Notes under the pieces: model-generated
The model's database searches: none
What the model saw: only the letters and a program-made list of their open reading frames with translations
Told to the model about the DNA's origin: nothing
Position numbers and translations under genes: made by a program
Assembly: GCA_002189035.1 (NCBI GenBank)
Contig: NEEC01000100.1
Span: forward strand, 1 to 35,077
Direction of reading: 5' to 3'
Source of the DNA: Utricularia gibba
Lineage: Eukaryota; Streptophyta; Magnoliopsida; Lamiales; Lentibulariaceae
Length of the DNA stretch: 35,077 nt
In this document: positions 1 to 11,600 of the stretch, piece after piece
Layout of the letters: each line of letters opens with the position of its first letter
Position numbering within the stretch: position 1 is the stretch's first letter

Positions 1-241
1 GAGTAGAGTCTGCGCTAGCATATTCGAAGTTCGTCGTGTTTGTACTCGTCTCAGCATCACCACCATGAGTAGGAGAAGAAGGTGGCTCAAGGCCTTTTGT
101 CATTGACCCCTGCAAGAAGTTTGCTGTGGAGTAAAAAGCATTGTCATTTTTCATTCCGTGAAGATTTCTTGCATGTTTTAGAGGGCATAAGCATATCAAT
201 ACGACAAGCAGAACAGTGAAAACAGCACGAAAAGCAGCCAT
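1..241 (-). CDS. Small secreted peptide precursor, 5' part only
   Basis: The reading frame starts at the ATG at 241-239 on the minus strand and stays open for 80 codons to the window edge, so the C-terminus is missing. Residues 1-22 form a typical signal peptide: a short basic start (MAAFR), a hydrophobic core (AVFTVLLVVLICL) and a small-residue end. The rest is polar and rich in Ser, Thr and Asn, with a PPSSPTHGG stretch. A TATA element lies about 70 bases upstream at 309-319. Short secreted pre-propeptides of the CEP, PIP or similar classes look like this, but their diagnostic C-terminal motif would lie outside the window, so no family is assigned. The ATG, TATA box and signal peptide are seen; a peptide-hormone role is inference. 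Confidence 0.5.
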   Translation of the reverse strand, partial: MAAFRAVFTVLLVVLICLCPLKHARNLHGMKNDNAFYSTANFLQGSMTKGLEPPSSPTHGGDAETSTNTTNFEYASADST

Positions 242-308
242 ATTAGCGATGCAGGGCAGAGACGGAACAGGTGTTGGGGAGGATGGCCTAATCCGAAAAC
301 AAAAGTGT

Positions 309-319
309 TTATATATATA
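309..319 (-). promoter_or_regulatory. TATA box of the left-edge secreted-peptide gene
   Basis: On the minus strand this reads CTATATATATAAA. It lies about 70 bases upstream of the ATG at 241, which would give a 5' leader of roughly 40 bases. Confidence 0.5.
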
Positions 320-1160
320 GATGGAGGCTATGATGAAGACGTTCAAATTCGGAAGGGAATGTGATGCCTATGCTGTTGAACCTCGTGCATGTATTGGACA
401 GGTGTGAAAACTATGAGGTTAGCCGCCACCCACATCCGAGACTGTATCTTTCTTGGAAGTTTCTTCGTCTAAAGAAGCCTTCACCTAGATTCATGGCTTG
501 GGTTTAAGAGTTAAGCCACTGTTAAAAAGGAGATCATATGGTGTAACCCTCGTAGACAAGAATCACTCTTTTTTTAAACGAACCAGACTGGCTTTCTCAA
601 CCCTCTAAACACCATCATATCGCGGAATTGCAACTGCATGCAGAAGACATGGGAGGAAAGTAATAAAACTCGTTCTGAGTATATTTTACAAGTCTGACTG
701 GCTAGCATATTAGCCATTAATCTAGTAGCAGACATTAGTGGATGATGGAACATAAAGCATCCAGTACTCCAAAAAAAAAAAAAAAATTGCACAACTTTAC
801 CTTTCAATCTTCTCGATTCTTCCTTACTTTTCTACAAGATTCCTTCTTAGTCTCCTACTAGTTTTTGCTCTCTCTAGCGTTTCAAGAAACTTTCCTTCTC
901 CATGGAAGCTACCGGGAAAGAAGCGGTTTGGTGCAGCCAAATAGTGGTTGGTCGTTACTTTACCAGCCAGCGGCACCAGATTTTCGTTCGATTCTCCAGC
1001 CCTCCAAAACTGACCAAGTGCGCATGGCGTTGAATGCATGTTGCTATAGAAAAATCAACAGGACCCGTTGGACCAGGAAACTTGACCAAAACAATTGGGC
1101 CAACAAATTCCTCGAAAAGCAAGTGCAAGGCATCAGCAACAATACACATAGCTATCTATC
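320..1160. other. Intergenic sequence, no convincing gene
   Basis: This stretch holds the upstream region of the left-edge gene and an A-rich run at about 770-786. A short minus-strand open frame at 955-1149 has protein-like composition but no family match that I recognise, and it is not continued by a clear exon across the copia insertion site. I assign nothing here. Confidence 0.4.
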
Positions 1161-1165
1161 AGCAT
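1161..1165. repeat. Target-site duplication of copia element 1, left copy
   Basis: The five bases AGCAT abut the left LTR. The right counterpart at 5881-5885 is CGCAT, so four of five bases match. One point mutation since insertion is enough to explain this. Confidence 0.55.
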
Positions 1166-1468
1166 TGATGATATGTTGTGGGTTTGGAGCAACGTTGGCT
1201 TGAGCTTGAGAAGTAAGTTTCAAACAGAGAACAGACTTAACAACAGGTAATACTTGGAAGTATTCAAACACTTCCTATGAAAGTAGACCGTTACAGTAGT
1301 TAGTGGGCTTCAGATGATGATTTGGACCTTTGGGCTTTTCTAGGTTGATGCCGGGCCTCATTCTCTAATCAACCCAGGTTTCGCTCTCCTCCAGAATCGC
1401 ACCATTACAGATAGACGCCGGTGTGCTGAGTTCTTCAGGACGTAACGCTGATGCAGCATAATCTAACA
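1166..1468 (-). repeat. 3' LTR of copia element 1
   Basis: It is about 97 percent identical to the copy at 5574-5880 by eye. On the plus strand it runs from TGATGATATG to AATCTAACA; in element orientation it begins TGTTAG and ends CATCA. The RNase H frame stops at 1463, just inside it. Confidence 0.93.
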
Positions 1469-4400
1469 CTCTCCTTGCTGCGAAGCTTCTGAGTTTTTTG
1501 TGGGACATTCCTTCATACCTACCTTGTCTCTTAGGTAAGCAAATCGTTTGGGCGGCAGGAATTTTGTAAGTAGGTCAGCAGCCTGCTCTTCAGTTTGAAT
1601 ATACTTGAGCGCGATTTCTCCATTTGATACAAACTCTCTAAGAGCATGATCGAACTCTGATATGTTTGCTCCTCCCGAATTGCGTTGGATTTTCCCTAGA
1701 GCAATTGCTGACTTATTATCGATCCAAAGGGTGGTAGCCCCGTGAGTTGGTAGGTCTATGTCTTCCAGAATTTTCCTGAGCCATATGGCATGTTTAGCAG
1801 CTTCCACTGCTGCAATGTATTCCGCTTCAGTGGTCGATAGTGCAATGATGTCTTGCTTCCTGGATGCCCAACTGAAGACTCCTGATCCGAATGTGAAGAG
1901 GTAACCGCTTGTGCTCCTTGAATCCTCAAAGCTACCTGCATAGTCAGAGTCAGTGAATCCAGATGAATTCATACCTGTGCCTTTTTTGAATGCTAGACCA
2001 TAGGCCATCGTTGAGTTCAAGTATTTGATGATCTGCTTGGCTGCGTCCATATGATGTTTGTGAGGATTCCGTAGGTAGCGAGAGAGATAGCTGACATAAA
2101 AACAAATGTCAGGTCTGGTAGCAGATAGGTATATAAGCGAGCCAATCAAGCTACTGAAGATTTTATCATTGGCAGAAGCTTCTTCGTTGATTTGATCAGG
2201 CTTCATGGCAGGTACACTAGCAGTCTTTGCATTACTCATGTGGTATTTTTTTATGAGATCAGCAGTATATTTGTGTTGGCTTAGGTAGATGCAATCAGGA
2301 GTATGCTTGATCTCTAGCCCCAAGAAGTAGCTCATTGTTCCTAGATCGCTCATCTCAAATGTAGTCATGAGTTGCTGTTTTTCTTGATTCAGTAGATGAT
2401 TGTCATTGCCAGTAAGAAGAATGTCGTCGACGTAGAGAGACAGAATGAGGTACTTCTTTTCGTTCTTCAACGTATAGAGTGTGGTGTCGTTTTTGCTCCT
2501 TTGAAAACCCTTGAATGAAAATGGGAGTCAATTCTGGTATACCAGGCCCGTGGTGCTTGCTTTAAACCGTATAGGGCCTTATGGAGTAGCAGGACTTTGT
2601 TTTCTGCTCCTTGTTTGACAAATCCAGGAGGCTGTTGAACATATACTTCCTCTTGTAGGGCCCCATTTAAGAAGGCTCTCTTGGCATCCAGGTGAAAGAT
2701 GTCCCAGTGATTGCAGGCAGCCAATGCTATCAGTAATTTGATGGTATCAAGGTGAGCAACAGGGGCAAAGGTCTCACTGAAATCAATCCCAGGTATTTGA
2801 GAATACCCCTGAGCTACCAGACGAGCTTTCAGTTTGTTCACAGTCCCATTTGCATTTAGCTTTGTGCGGAATATCCATTTCACACCTATTATTCTACGGT
2901 TGGGGGCTTGGATACTAATTCCCATGTCTCGTTTTTTTCAATTGATTGAATTTCAGAATCCATGGCAGCTTTCCAGGCCGGATCCTGGTAGGCAGAACTC
3001 CAGTCCGGAGGTTCTTGAGCAACTAGGCAGCGAGCATATATTTGGTTGATGTCTCTGTAACCTTGCACAGGAACTTCTCCATCGTCAATATAGGAATCAG
3101 TGTTGGTAGGCTGCTGAGTGAGTGGTGTATCTATTAGAGACGTTGAGCTGGTGGCGGGAGTAGGAGAATTATCCCTTAGATCATCATCCGTATCAGGAAA
3201 CGGCTCTTTAAACAGGTCGTTCCATGCATAGGAAGTAGGTATATTTTCTGGAGTCCAATCCCAGGATTTTTGTTCATCTACTAAGACATCCCGACTGATT
3301 ACGATTTTTTGTGTCATTAGATGCAGTACTCGATATGCCTTGGAGACGTCGCTGTACCCTAAGAAAATTCCGGTATCTGCCCGTTTATCCAGTTTGCCAT
3401 GGCGTTTTTCTGGAGGCACATAAATGTAACAGAGACTTCCAAAAACGCGCAGATGTTTCACTTGAGGAGGTGTCCCATACCAAGCTTCATATGGTGTTTT
3501 GTTAGGTAAAGAGGAAGTAGTACACCGATTTAGAAGATAGATTGACGTATTTATTGCTTCGCCCCAAAAATAGCTTGGCAAGGTTTTTTTGAAACAGGAG
3601 ACACCGGCTCATGTTCATGATGGTCCTGTTCTTGCGTTCTGAGGTACCGTTCTGCTGCGGAGTGTACGGAGCAGTTAACTCATGCTTGATCCCTTGAGAC
3701 TCACATAGAGTAATCAGCTCGGTGGGTGAGTATTCTCCACCGTTATCAGTTCTGAGTTTAACAATCCGTTCTTTGGTTTCATTTTCAACTGCAGATTTGA
3801 AGAGCTGGAAATAGTAGAGGACTTGAGATCGATGCTTCAAGAGGAAGATCCAGGCATATTTGGTAAAATCGTCAATGAACAGCAGGAAGTACCGGTTGCC
3901 ACTTGGAGTTGCACAGCTCATGGGGCCACACACATCGGAGTGCACAAGTTCCAATTTTCGAGAGCTTTTCCAGGTTCGAGATTCAAACGGAAATTTGCTC
4001 ATCTTTCCTTGCTGACATATAGAGCATATAGCTGTGTGGTGTTTCAGTTCTGAGATCCCATCAACCAGCTTGTGGCGCTGCATGTGAAGTAAGGTTTGTT
4101 GACATATGTGCCCAAATCGTTGATGCCAAGTTTCTGTCATTAGGCTGCTTAGACATAGGTCAGTCCTGTCACTGGGAGAAAAATTGATAGGATAAACTCT
4201 GTGATGTCGCTCTGCCTTAAAGAGTACTTTTCCTGTGGAGTCTTTAGTTGTGATGGAAGTACTGTCGTGTGTGTAGTTGATATTCTGATCCTGCAGTTGG
4301 CCATAACTGATGAGGTTGTGATGAGCTCTTGGCACATAGTACACGTCTTTGATAATTTTTCCAGATATGGAGATATTGTCAATTCCAGCGGGGATAAGTT

Positions 4401-5470
4401 TTTCCTGTCCAGCAGCTTGTAAAATTTTTATTTATGATAGAGAGTTCAAGGTTTGAAAGCAAGAAATATCATAAGTCAGGTGGTTGCTGCAGCCACTGTC
4501 TAGGTACCATTGCTTGTCTTTTGTGCATGATTCGTCGTTTGCAGATAGACTGGTGTGAGTTTCAGTAATAGTAAGAATCATATCACTCATAGCCTGGGAG
4601 GTTTCGGAGATACCAGCTACTGCTAATAATTCTTTTGCCTTTCTTTTTTCAGGACATACCTGCTCAATATGTCCTGTGGCAGAGCAATAGGTACACTTGT
4701 TAGATGGATTCCAGAAGCAGTCTTTGTTGAGGTGATTTTTTCCTTTGCAGAATTGGCAAGGTGGGTGAGGTCCTCTTTTCTCCCTTTTCGTCCCTTCATT
4801 TTGACTTGATCTATAGTTCATGTAGGCTGCTTGTAGGATTTTTTCTTGGGGCTTCTCTTGTTCTTCTAGCATATTGATCCTTTGTTCTTCACCCCGTAGA
4901 GTGTTCAGTAATTCAGATGGTGTCAAATTTGTGAGACTCCTTGTAGCAATGAGAACTCACTACTGGGCTGAACTTGGAAGGCATACTTGTGCATATTTTG
5001 TTAATAACTCTCTCGTCTTCGACTGTTCCTCCTAGTAGCTTGATTTTGCTAATAGGCTTGTTGAGTTTGTTTGCAAATGACTGAATGGAGTCTGAGTTTG
5101 ACATTCTCACCAGGTCAAATTCCCTCCAAAGGTTTAGTCTTTCTGATTGTCTTGAATTTTCGGTTCCTGAAAATTCCACTTCTAGTATTTTCCAAGCTTC
5201 CCTTGCAGTTTCGCAGTTAACAATCATCAGAAACATTTCATCAGTAAGTGAGCCATGAATTGCAACCAGCGCCTGCGAGTTAACCATTGTCTCTTCTTTG
5301 GTGAGTTCTCTTGTTTTTCCTTCTTTGTCTGTGGGTGGATCTTTGATTACTATGACCCATAGACCAAGAGCTTGCATGTAGCATTTCATTTTAGCTGCCC
5401 AGATAAGATAGTTCTTTCCATCGAACTGGGGTGGTTGTAGCCGGTTGAAATTGTTTGTTTTGTTGCTCAT
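1463..5470 (-). pseudogene. Broken gag-pol of copia element 1
   Basis: Open segments on the minus strand run in copia order. Gag N-terminal domain: 5470-4913. Two CCHC zinc knuckles and the DSGCSNH protease site: 4926-4432. GAG-pre-integrase and integrase core with DNGGEY: 4344-3502. Integrase C-terminal part: 3581-2889. Reverse transcriptase N-terminal part: 2925-2467. Reverse transcriptase YVDDIL, then RNase H with the STTEAEYIA motif: 2470-1463. Each join changes frame, and the protease segment ends in a stop at 4432. All domains are recognisable, so decay is by small indels, not by large deletion. No intact product is expected. Confidence 0.92.
1469..1480 (-). other. Polypurine tract of copia element 1
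   Basis: The minus strand reads CAGCAAGGAGAG directly before the TGTTAG that starts the 3' LTR. This is the expected place and composition for the plus-strand primer. Confidence 0.7.
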
Positions 5471-5561
5471 GTTGTTCCTGCGTTGTTAGTGATATAAAAA
5501 TGAAAGTAACGATGTGTGTGGTTGTGTGATGTGTTATACCTGCTTCATTGTTCGAAACAGG

Positions 5562-5573
5562 GCTCTGATACCA
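5562..5573 (-). other. Primer binding site of element 1 (initiator Met tRNA)
   Basis: The minus strand reads TGGTATCAGAGC directly after the 5' LTR. It is complementary to the 3' end of plant initiator methionine tRNA, the standard primer of plant Ty1/copia elements. Confidence 0.9.
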
Positions 5574-5880
5574 TGATGATATGTTGTGGGTTTGGAGCAA
5601 CGTTGGTGCTTGAGCTTGAGAAGTAAGTTTCAAATAGAGAACATACTTAACAACAGGTAATACTTGGAAGTATTTAAACACTTCCTATGAAAGAGTCGAC
5701 CGTTGCAGTAGTTAGTGGGCTTCAGATGATGATTTGGACCTTTGGGCTTTTCTAGGTTGATGCCGGGCCTCATTCTCTAATCAACCCAGGTTTCGCTCTC
5801 CTCCAGAATCGCACCATTACAGATAGACGCCGGTGTGCTGAGTTCTTCAGGACGTAACGCTGATGCAGCATAATCTAACA
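5574..5880 (-). repeat. 5' LTR of copia element 1
   Basis: This is the partner of the LTR at 1166-1468. It is four bases longer because of two 2-bp indels. It contains an AT-rich TTTAAATA on the minus strand near 5672-5679 that could serve as a TATA element; the left copy has one substitution there. Confidence 0.93.
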
Positions 5881-6329
5881 CGCATGAGAATCAAACTGCT
5901 TAAAAGTTTCCTGTGCAAGTGCATGCAGCTTACAATAGTGAGTTCGATGGTCCAAAACTAACTTCCTCGTTTAAATCCAAGTGCCTGAGGATGCTACAAT
6001 AGACTAGCGACCGGGGTTCCTGTCCCCCGGTTTCTCCATCGAATCAAATGCAGTGTTAGTTCTGGGATTGGGATTGCGTCACTGATTACACCACCAACCA
6101 AGTCTTCCCAACAATGAACAACTAAGAGACGGACCCCTGAGTTTTTTCTGGGCCAATATTGCATGCGTGTATCCGATATCCATCAGCACCGGCCCACCGG
6201 TGATCATCATAAATAAGCAAGTTTTATTAAAAATGAAAAAGCGATGGCCCATGTTGAGGGGGTGAGTTGGGCCCAACCCTACAGATAACACATGTTTTGG
6301 GGTCCAAAGAATTCACTTCGATACGTAAG
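5881..6329. other. Flank and upstream region, no gene seen
   Basis: It begins with the right target-site copy CGCAT (5881-5885). A GC-rich inverted repeat near 6009-6032 (ACCGGGG ... CCCCGGT) can form a short hairpin. The rest is presumed 5' region of the small gene at 6330. Confidence 0.35.
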
Positions 6330-6575
6330 ATGCAAGTGCCAGTGCCAGCTGGTGAAGAGGTTGGCCCGAAGCTCATACGCCTCCTCTGGTTTGTCGGTGC
6401 GGGAGGTAATAGTTCGGAAATGAAATATTTAATCGAGATAGGAATTTTCTTAGCTCTTGTTCTGCGGCATTTGCATTCAGTTTTGTGCACCGCGGGGATC
6501 AACAAGTGGAAGGAATTAGGGAAGAAAGCGATGGCTGAGAAGGAGAAGCAGAGCCCATCAGGTCCCCTAGAATGA
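6330..6575 (+). CDS. 56-residue single-span membrane protein, two exons
   Basis: Exons are 6330-6405 and 6481-6575, separated by a 75-base GT-AG intron (GGAG/GTAATA ... TTCAG/TTTTG). The phase is kept across the join. The product has a short acidic N-terminus (MQVPVPAGEEVGPK), one hydrophobic helix at about residues 14-32 (LIRLLWFVGAGVLCTAGIN) and a Lys/Glu-rich tail starting KWKELGKKA. I recall small uncharacterised plant proteins with the same layout: GPKL(I/V)R, FVGAG, then (I)NKW. The function is unknown. The unspliced frame is also open, so intron retention would give a 102-residue version counted from an upstream ATG. The splice sites and helix are seen; family membership is from memory and needs a search. 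Confidence 0.55.
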   Translation: MQVPVPAGEEVGPKLIRLLWFVGAGGNSSEMKYLIEIGIFLALVLRHLHSVLCTAGINKWKELGKKAMAEKEKQSPSGPLE

Positions 6576-8660
6576 ACTGCTATCTCTCATGGATCCCCAG
6601 ATTCGGACAACCTGCTTCCTCCGAGTTTCATTAATCAATTTTTTTCTTGAAGGTTGACACTGTTCTATGATTATATGGTTAACTGCGATGGTGATTGTTA
6701 ATTTCAATTCGAAGATTGAAGTTTGATTTACCAGGAGGGCTGCACCTGTCGCAGTTTCTCCATCATCCTGCATTTTTTTCCTGCAAAACTTATAGGGACC
6801 ATTTGAGTTTCACTGCAGTTGTTGAAACCATCATCTCTGAATGTATTCACCACTTGGAGAGAGAGAGAGAGAGAAGTACGGTGATTTTTTATTTTTCTTT
6901 TCCTTTCATTTGGAATGCACTCGTTTCTAGATAAGCAGAAAGATGCTGTCTTTTGGGGTGGGTATGCAAGCAGACTCTAGAAGCGGCCGAAGGTATGGAC
7001 TGGACGGGAAACAGAACTGGCCGGCCTATCTCCCTCGGATTTTATGGATACAACCTGGATCATATCTACGATGGTTAACTTTGAACTGATAGCCATGCCG
7101 TGTGTGAATTGCTTGGTACATAACTTGTGTCACTGCACCACTGTTAAGAGTCTAACAAATACCTTAGGTGATCGTCTGTTTAACTAACTACTCTAACTAC
7201 TTCATCTCCATTGACCCATCCCCTCTGCTGCGCGTGAGAGACGAGGAAGAGAAGCCCTGTCATGTAATTTCCTATTTATCCCTGAAATGTATGCCACCTT
7301 TTCTTTCCTTCTCTCTTTCTTGTGAGCAAGGAACCCCATCAAGAAAAGCAAGCGCTTATGGTATCTTTTTGCATGCCTGGTCAGCTGTGCTTCTAAGTTT
7401 GTCAATGTCCAAGGGGCAGGAGATGTTTCTTAGGTGTTTGTGCAGGGGGGAGAAGAGATCTCCTGAAGGGGATTTTTTTTTTTTTTTTTTGCTGATAAAA
7501 TTTATTATCTGAGCCATTTCTTCAGGTGTTATAGCATTTTAAACGAATGTTATCGTCTTTTTTAATGGGCAAGAAGGGATTGATGACGCCATTGCCATAC
7601 CTTGCCGGTATTTGAGGGTCTTGGTGACCATTTATTGCATTGCATTGCCCGCGCCTCTGACGGCCAACCGAACGTTGGTTTCGCAGGTGAAGGGACCAGG
7701 CTTCCCCCTTTGGGGCCAGACCAGCAAGAATGGAGGTGCTTGGTGAGGGATTAAAAGCCAGCCCTTTGGTCCCTTGGATCTGCCTGCTTATATCAATCAT
7801 TTCCACTTTTTTTTAATTTTCTTCTCTTCCACAGAGCAAACATCTGTGGTCCTTGTCCTCAGCCACCATTTATCAATCCCAGCCTTGGCCTCAGTACAAA
7901 CTACAAACCAACCTTGGGAGTTTATTTTTACTTCTAAACTGCTCCTCCCTCTCATAAATGTGTACTTGCCACCGAGGGCATGTCTTTTGGCCACCCAATG
8001 TCTCTGTAAGATAAGCTAAGCGTTTTTTTAATATATATATATATATATAAGCTAAACAACTTTAGGAGAATTAAAGAATTTATATTTTATTGGGTTTCCT
8101 GATAAGCAGAAGATGTGGAATGGAATCCAGACACTTTATAAAACTCCCACCGACAACTCGCTTTTCTACATCTCCTATTACTGCTGATGCTAATGGCGAG
8201 ATTAAGCTACTTGGGATGATGGGCCATGGACAGGAAGGAGAACCGACGCCTCTTAACTCTTGACCCCCGCAGCCCGTTCAACCACATGATACTACCGAAT
8301 TACTCGAGACACGTAAAAGAGCGTCATCCTTGTGAGTTCTTCATTGTGAGCAAGCCGGAATGATGGAACAAGACTGGAGGCATCCTTGGATGATCACGGT
8401 CCAACGGAACCAATAACACAAAAAAGAGACAACAACGTGTCGGGGTGTTTAATAAATGAATGAATGAATGAACTATGATGATAGGAGCAAGCTGGTGTTC
8501 CAATGGTCTTGTGAAGTCTGGCTCCTTCCTACCTACCCAGTGGATGACTTTGTTGCTGTTATTGACTCACTTTCTCCCCGCGGCATGTCTGTCACTGACG
8601 ACGTCCATCGAGCAGCCTCCACTCACTCGGATATTAGATGGATCCCAGTAGACCGACTTT
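6576..8660. other. Intergenic region with simple repeats
   Basis: I see no convincing gene. It holds a GA microsatellite (6856-6874), a long T run (about 7470-7490), an AT microsatellite (8030-8049) and a short TGAA repeat (8456-8472). The right part is presumably the 3' UTR of the TTL gene. Confidence 0.4.
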
Positions 8661-11600
8661 TTACGTGTTGCTATAATGTCTCACCGACGTCTCCAGCACC
8701 TCTCGGTTCGGGCAAACCATTTCTTTCACCCGGTTCCCTTTTCTGTATATCTTGAAGGTTGGTACTACCCTCACGTTCTCTGCTTGGGCAATCGCAAACG
8801 CCTCCTCAATATCCACCTTCAACAATAACAGCAAAAACCACAATAAGGTGAGGCTACATAGCACACACACACACACACACACCCCTCTGTTCTCCTCTAC
8901 CTTGAGAAAGTTAACATATGGGTATTTGGTGCATAATTTGTCCAGGAACGGCGACATCTGCTTGGATTCGAAATTGCAACTTGTTGTGAAATGGACCACC
9001 GAAGCACCTGCACGAAAGTTAAGATGTGCACACACACTCACCACGAATACCAAGCTGTCTATCCATACTAAAAGTATTTTTGGCTGCTTGATTTTGTTGG
9101 AGACTTGGTTGAACGTTGAGAGAATGTTGAAGTTTGTGGATATTGACTATTGTTTTTGGATCGAAAAGAACTTTCCTTTTTTTTCATAAAGCAAACAGGG
9201 ATTTATATAGATGAGGAGAGTTGCCCGTTGGATCATATCAGGCCTAAAATATGACCGTTGCCTTTAGTCTGTAGATTAGTCCTCTTGTTCATCTACTGTG
9301 TAGCAGCCAGAATTTACTAGGACTTCTTTCATGGACTGGGCTTCAGATGCTTCTTCTTGGGCCAGTAGTTTGGAATGTTGAGGCCCAAGTATGATAAGGC
9401 CTTTTTCCCAATCTAATTGAGGGTTGCTTCTCATGGGAGGAACAGAGGTCGCGCGCCATTCATCTTCGCGGGTTGAGACTTCCCGGATCTTCGTTGCTCC
9501 ACCACTTGCTGACATTCCTCCCTGAGGGAGTAATGAAGATCCGGCTGTTGTCACAAGAGGATTTCTCCGAATTCCCAGCATTTCTCTGATTCTGTTGAAA
9601 TTCCTTGGGAATAAGCATTTGGTGAGAATATCTGCAGGTTGCTCATCCGATGGTAAGTACTCAAGTTTAATCAGTCCTTCCTTCACATAATCTCTGAGTA
9701 TATGGTATTTAAGCTTGATGTGCTTGGTCCGACCGAACATCACAGGATTTTTTGCGATGCTAATGGCAGATTTGTTATCTATCTTGAGTATTATCGGTCT
9801 TGTAATTTGAATTTTCAGGTCATCGCATAATTTCACCAACCATTGCGCATGGTTGGCAGCAGCAGCTCCTGCGATGTATTCGGCTTCTGCGATGATTGTG
9901 CAGTGACGGCTTGTTTCTTGCTGTTCCATGAAAATACCGCTGATCCTAAGTTGAATAGATAGCCTGTGGTAGATTTACAATCTTGTTCGTCGCCAGCAAA
10001 GTCTGAATCAACAAATCCCTGCAAAATAGGGTTAGTACCTTTCTTGTAATATAAACCAAAGGAAGTTGTGGCCTTCAAATATTTCAGGATACGTGTTGCT
10101 ATTTCCAGGTGTGTGTTGTGTGGCTGATGCATGAATCTGGCCAGAAATGATACGGCGAAGGTTATATCCGGTCTAGTAGCAGTTAAATACATCAGAGCGC
10201 CAATGAGTTTCTGGTAGTTATGAGAGTCAACTGGATGAGAATTAAGGTCAGATAATTTCTTTCTAACTTCTGGTGAGAAAGGAGTAGTAGATACTTTTGA
10301 TGATTCCATGCTGTATTTTTTGAGTAGTTCCTCTGTATATCTACGTTGGTTCAAAAATATGAAGTCTTTATGTTGAATGATCTCCATTCCTAGGAAATAA
10401 CGTGCATGTCCCAGATTGGTGAGTTCAAATCTTTGCTGCAATAGCTTCTGTAATTCAGAAATTCGTTCTTCACTGCTGCCTGTGATTAGAATGTCGTCTA
10501 CGTATAAGGAGACAATAACTTTTCCTTGGATATCCTCAGATATGTATAATGTAGTATCATTTTGACTTCTTGTATATCCCAGCTCTAGAAAGAAAGTGTC
10601 AATGGTAGTATACCATTCTTTGGGGGCCTGCTTGAGTCCGTATAAAGCTTTATTTAATTTCAGTACATATTCTGGATTATCTCGGATGATGAAACCTGGA
10701 GGGGGGTTCACATATATGTCTTCGCTTAACTCTCCATGCAGAAAGGCCGTTTTTATGTCCAGATGATGTAAATACCACTTGTTGCAGGCCGCAAGTGCAA
10801 TAATCAGCTTAATGGTGTCTAATCTTGCCACCGGAGCGAAGGTTTCCAGGTAATCAATCCCTTCTTTCTGTAAATATCCCTTTACCACCAGTCTGGATTT
10901 TCTTTTGTTCAGAGTGCCATCAGGATTTAACTTGGGACGGAATATGAATTTTAGGTCCAGAGGTTTTTTCTGCTTCGGCTTAGGCACTGCTGTCCAAACG
11001 CCGTGTTTCTGGATGGAGTTGAATTCTTCGTCTATGGATTTCTTCCAATCTGGGTCAGCGAGAGCTTCCTGAACGCTTGCTGGTTCATAGGTGCTCAATG
11101 CCCTATCATAGATATCGTTGATTGGTGCATATCCTCGCACAGGTGAGCTGTCTTCATTTTGTTTCAGATCCATACATAGATGATGTGGGGTGTAAGGAAC
11201 CCCTTCTTGTCCGTAATCTTCCAGGTAACTTTGCCTTTGAGGTGAGGGAATGAGTATAGGATTTCTTGCTGCTAGGTTGGGTCCTCGGTTTTGAGTTTCT
11301 TCATCTTCTCCTGATGAGTTTTCTTCTTCTGATGTATCGGTTGATGATAGCTCAGTGATTTCCTTTGGATTTCTGATGCTGTTGATGAGGGTTTCATGAC
11401 ATTCTAGAGTTTGTTCAGGTATGTGCTCTGAGTCTGCATCCTCATATCTCATGTCTTCGATAGTAGTGGCCAAGGAGCCTTCTGGAAACTGTTGGGTATT
11501 AACAGGATCTTCTGTTGTACAGGGGCTTTCGGGCTCAATTGTTCTCGGAACATCAGGACTAGGTGGTGGCAAATTTTCGCTATTAGAGACTTCTAGGATG

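Larger units (their letters stand above)
1166..5880 (-). mobile_element. Ty1/copia LTR retrotransposon 1, degenerate
   Basis: This is a complete but decayed copia element in minus orientation: two LTRs of about 305 bp with TG...CA ends, a primer site at 5562-5573, a purine tract beside the left LTR, and gag-protease-integrase-reverse transcriptase-RNase H in copia order. The coding region is split by at least five frame changes or stops, near 4920, 4435, 3585, 2890 and 2500, so it cannot make a full polyprotein. By eye the LTRs differ by about six substitutions and two 2-bp indels. That means it is older than element 2 but still fairly recent. The Gag has two tandem CCHC knuckles, as in element 2, suggesting related lineages. 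Confidence 0.94.

Noticed and set aside
955-1149. Minus-strand open frame beside copia element 1, considered as an exon of a gene split by the insertion
   Set aside because: Joining the flanks across the target site puts stops in the relevant frames, and I recognise no family. It remains unassigned.
865-1203. Plus-strand 112-codon frame
   Set aside because: It runs into the LTR of element 1, has no domain features and overlaps another frame on the opposite strand.
6009-6032. GC-rich inverted repeat considered as a terminator or small RNA hairpin
   Set aside because: The stem is only about seven base pairs, which is too short for a plant miRNA precursor. No RNA gene signal surrounds it.
7522-8019. 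Overlapping short frames on both strands
   Set aside because: They are low in information, have no motif and lie in AT-rich intergenic sequence.
8862-8882. CA repeat considered as a possible array or regulatory element
   Set aside because: It is an ordinary intronic microsatellite. There are no spacers and no CRISPR-like structure anywhere in the window.
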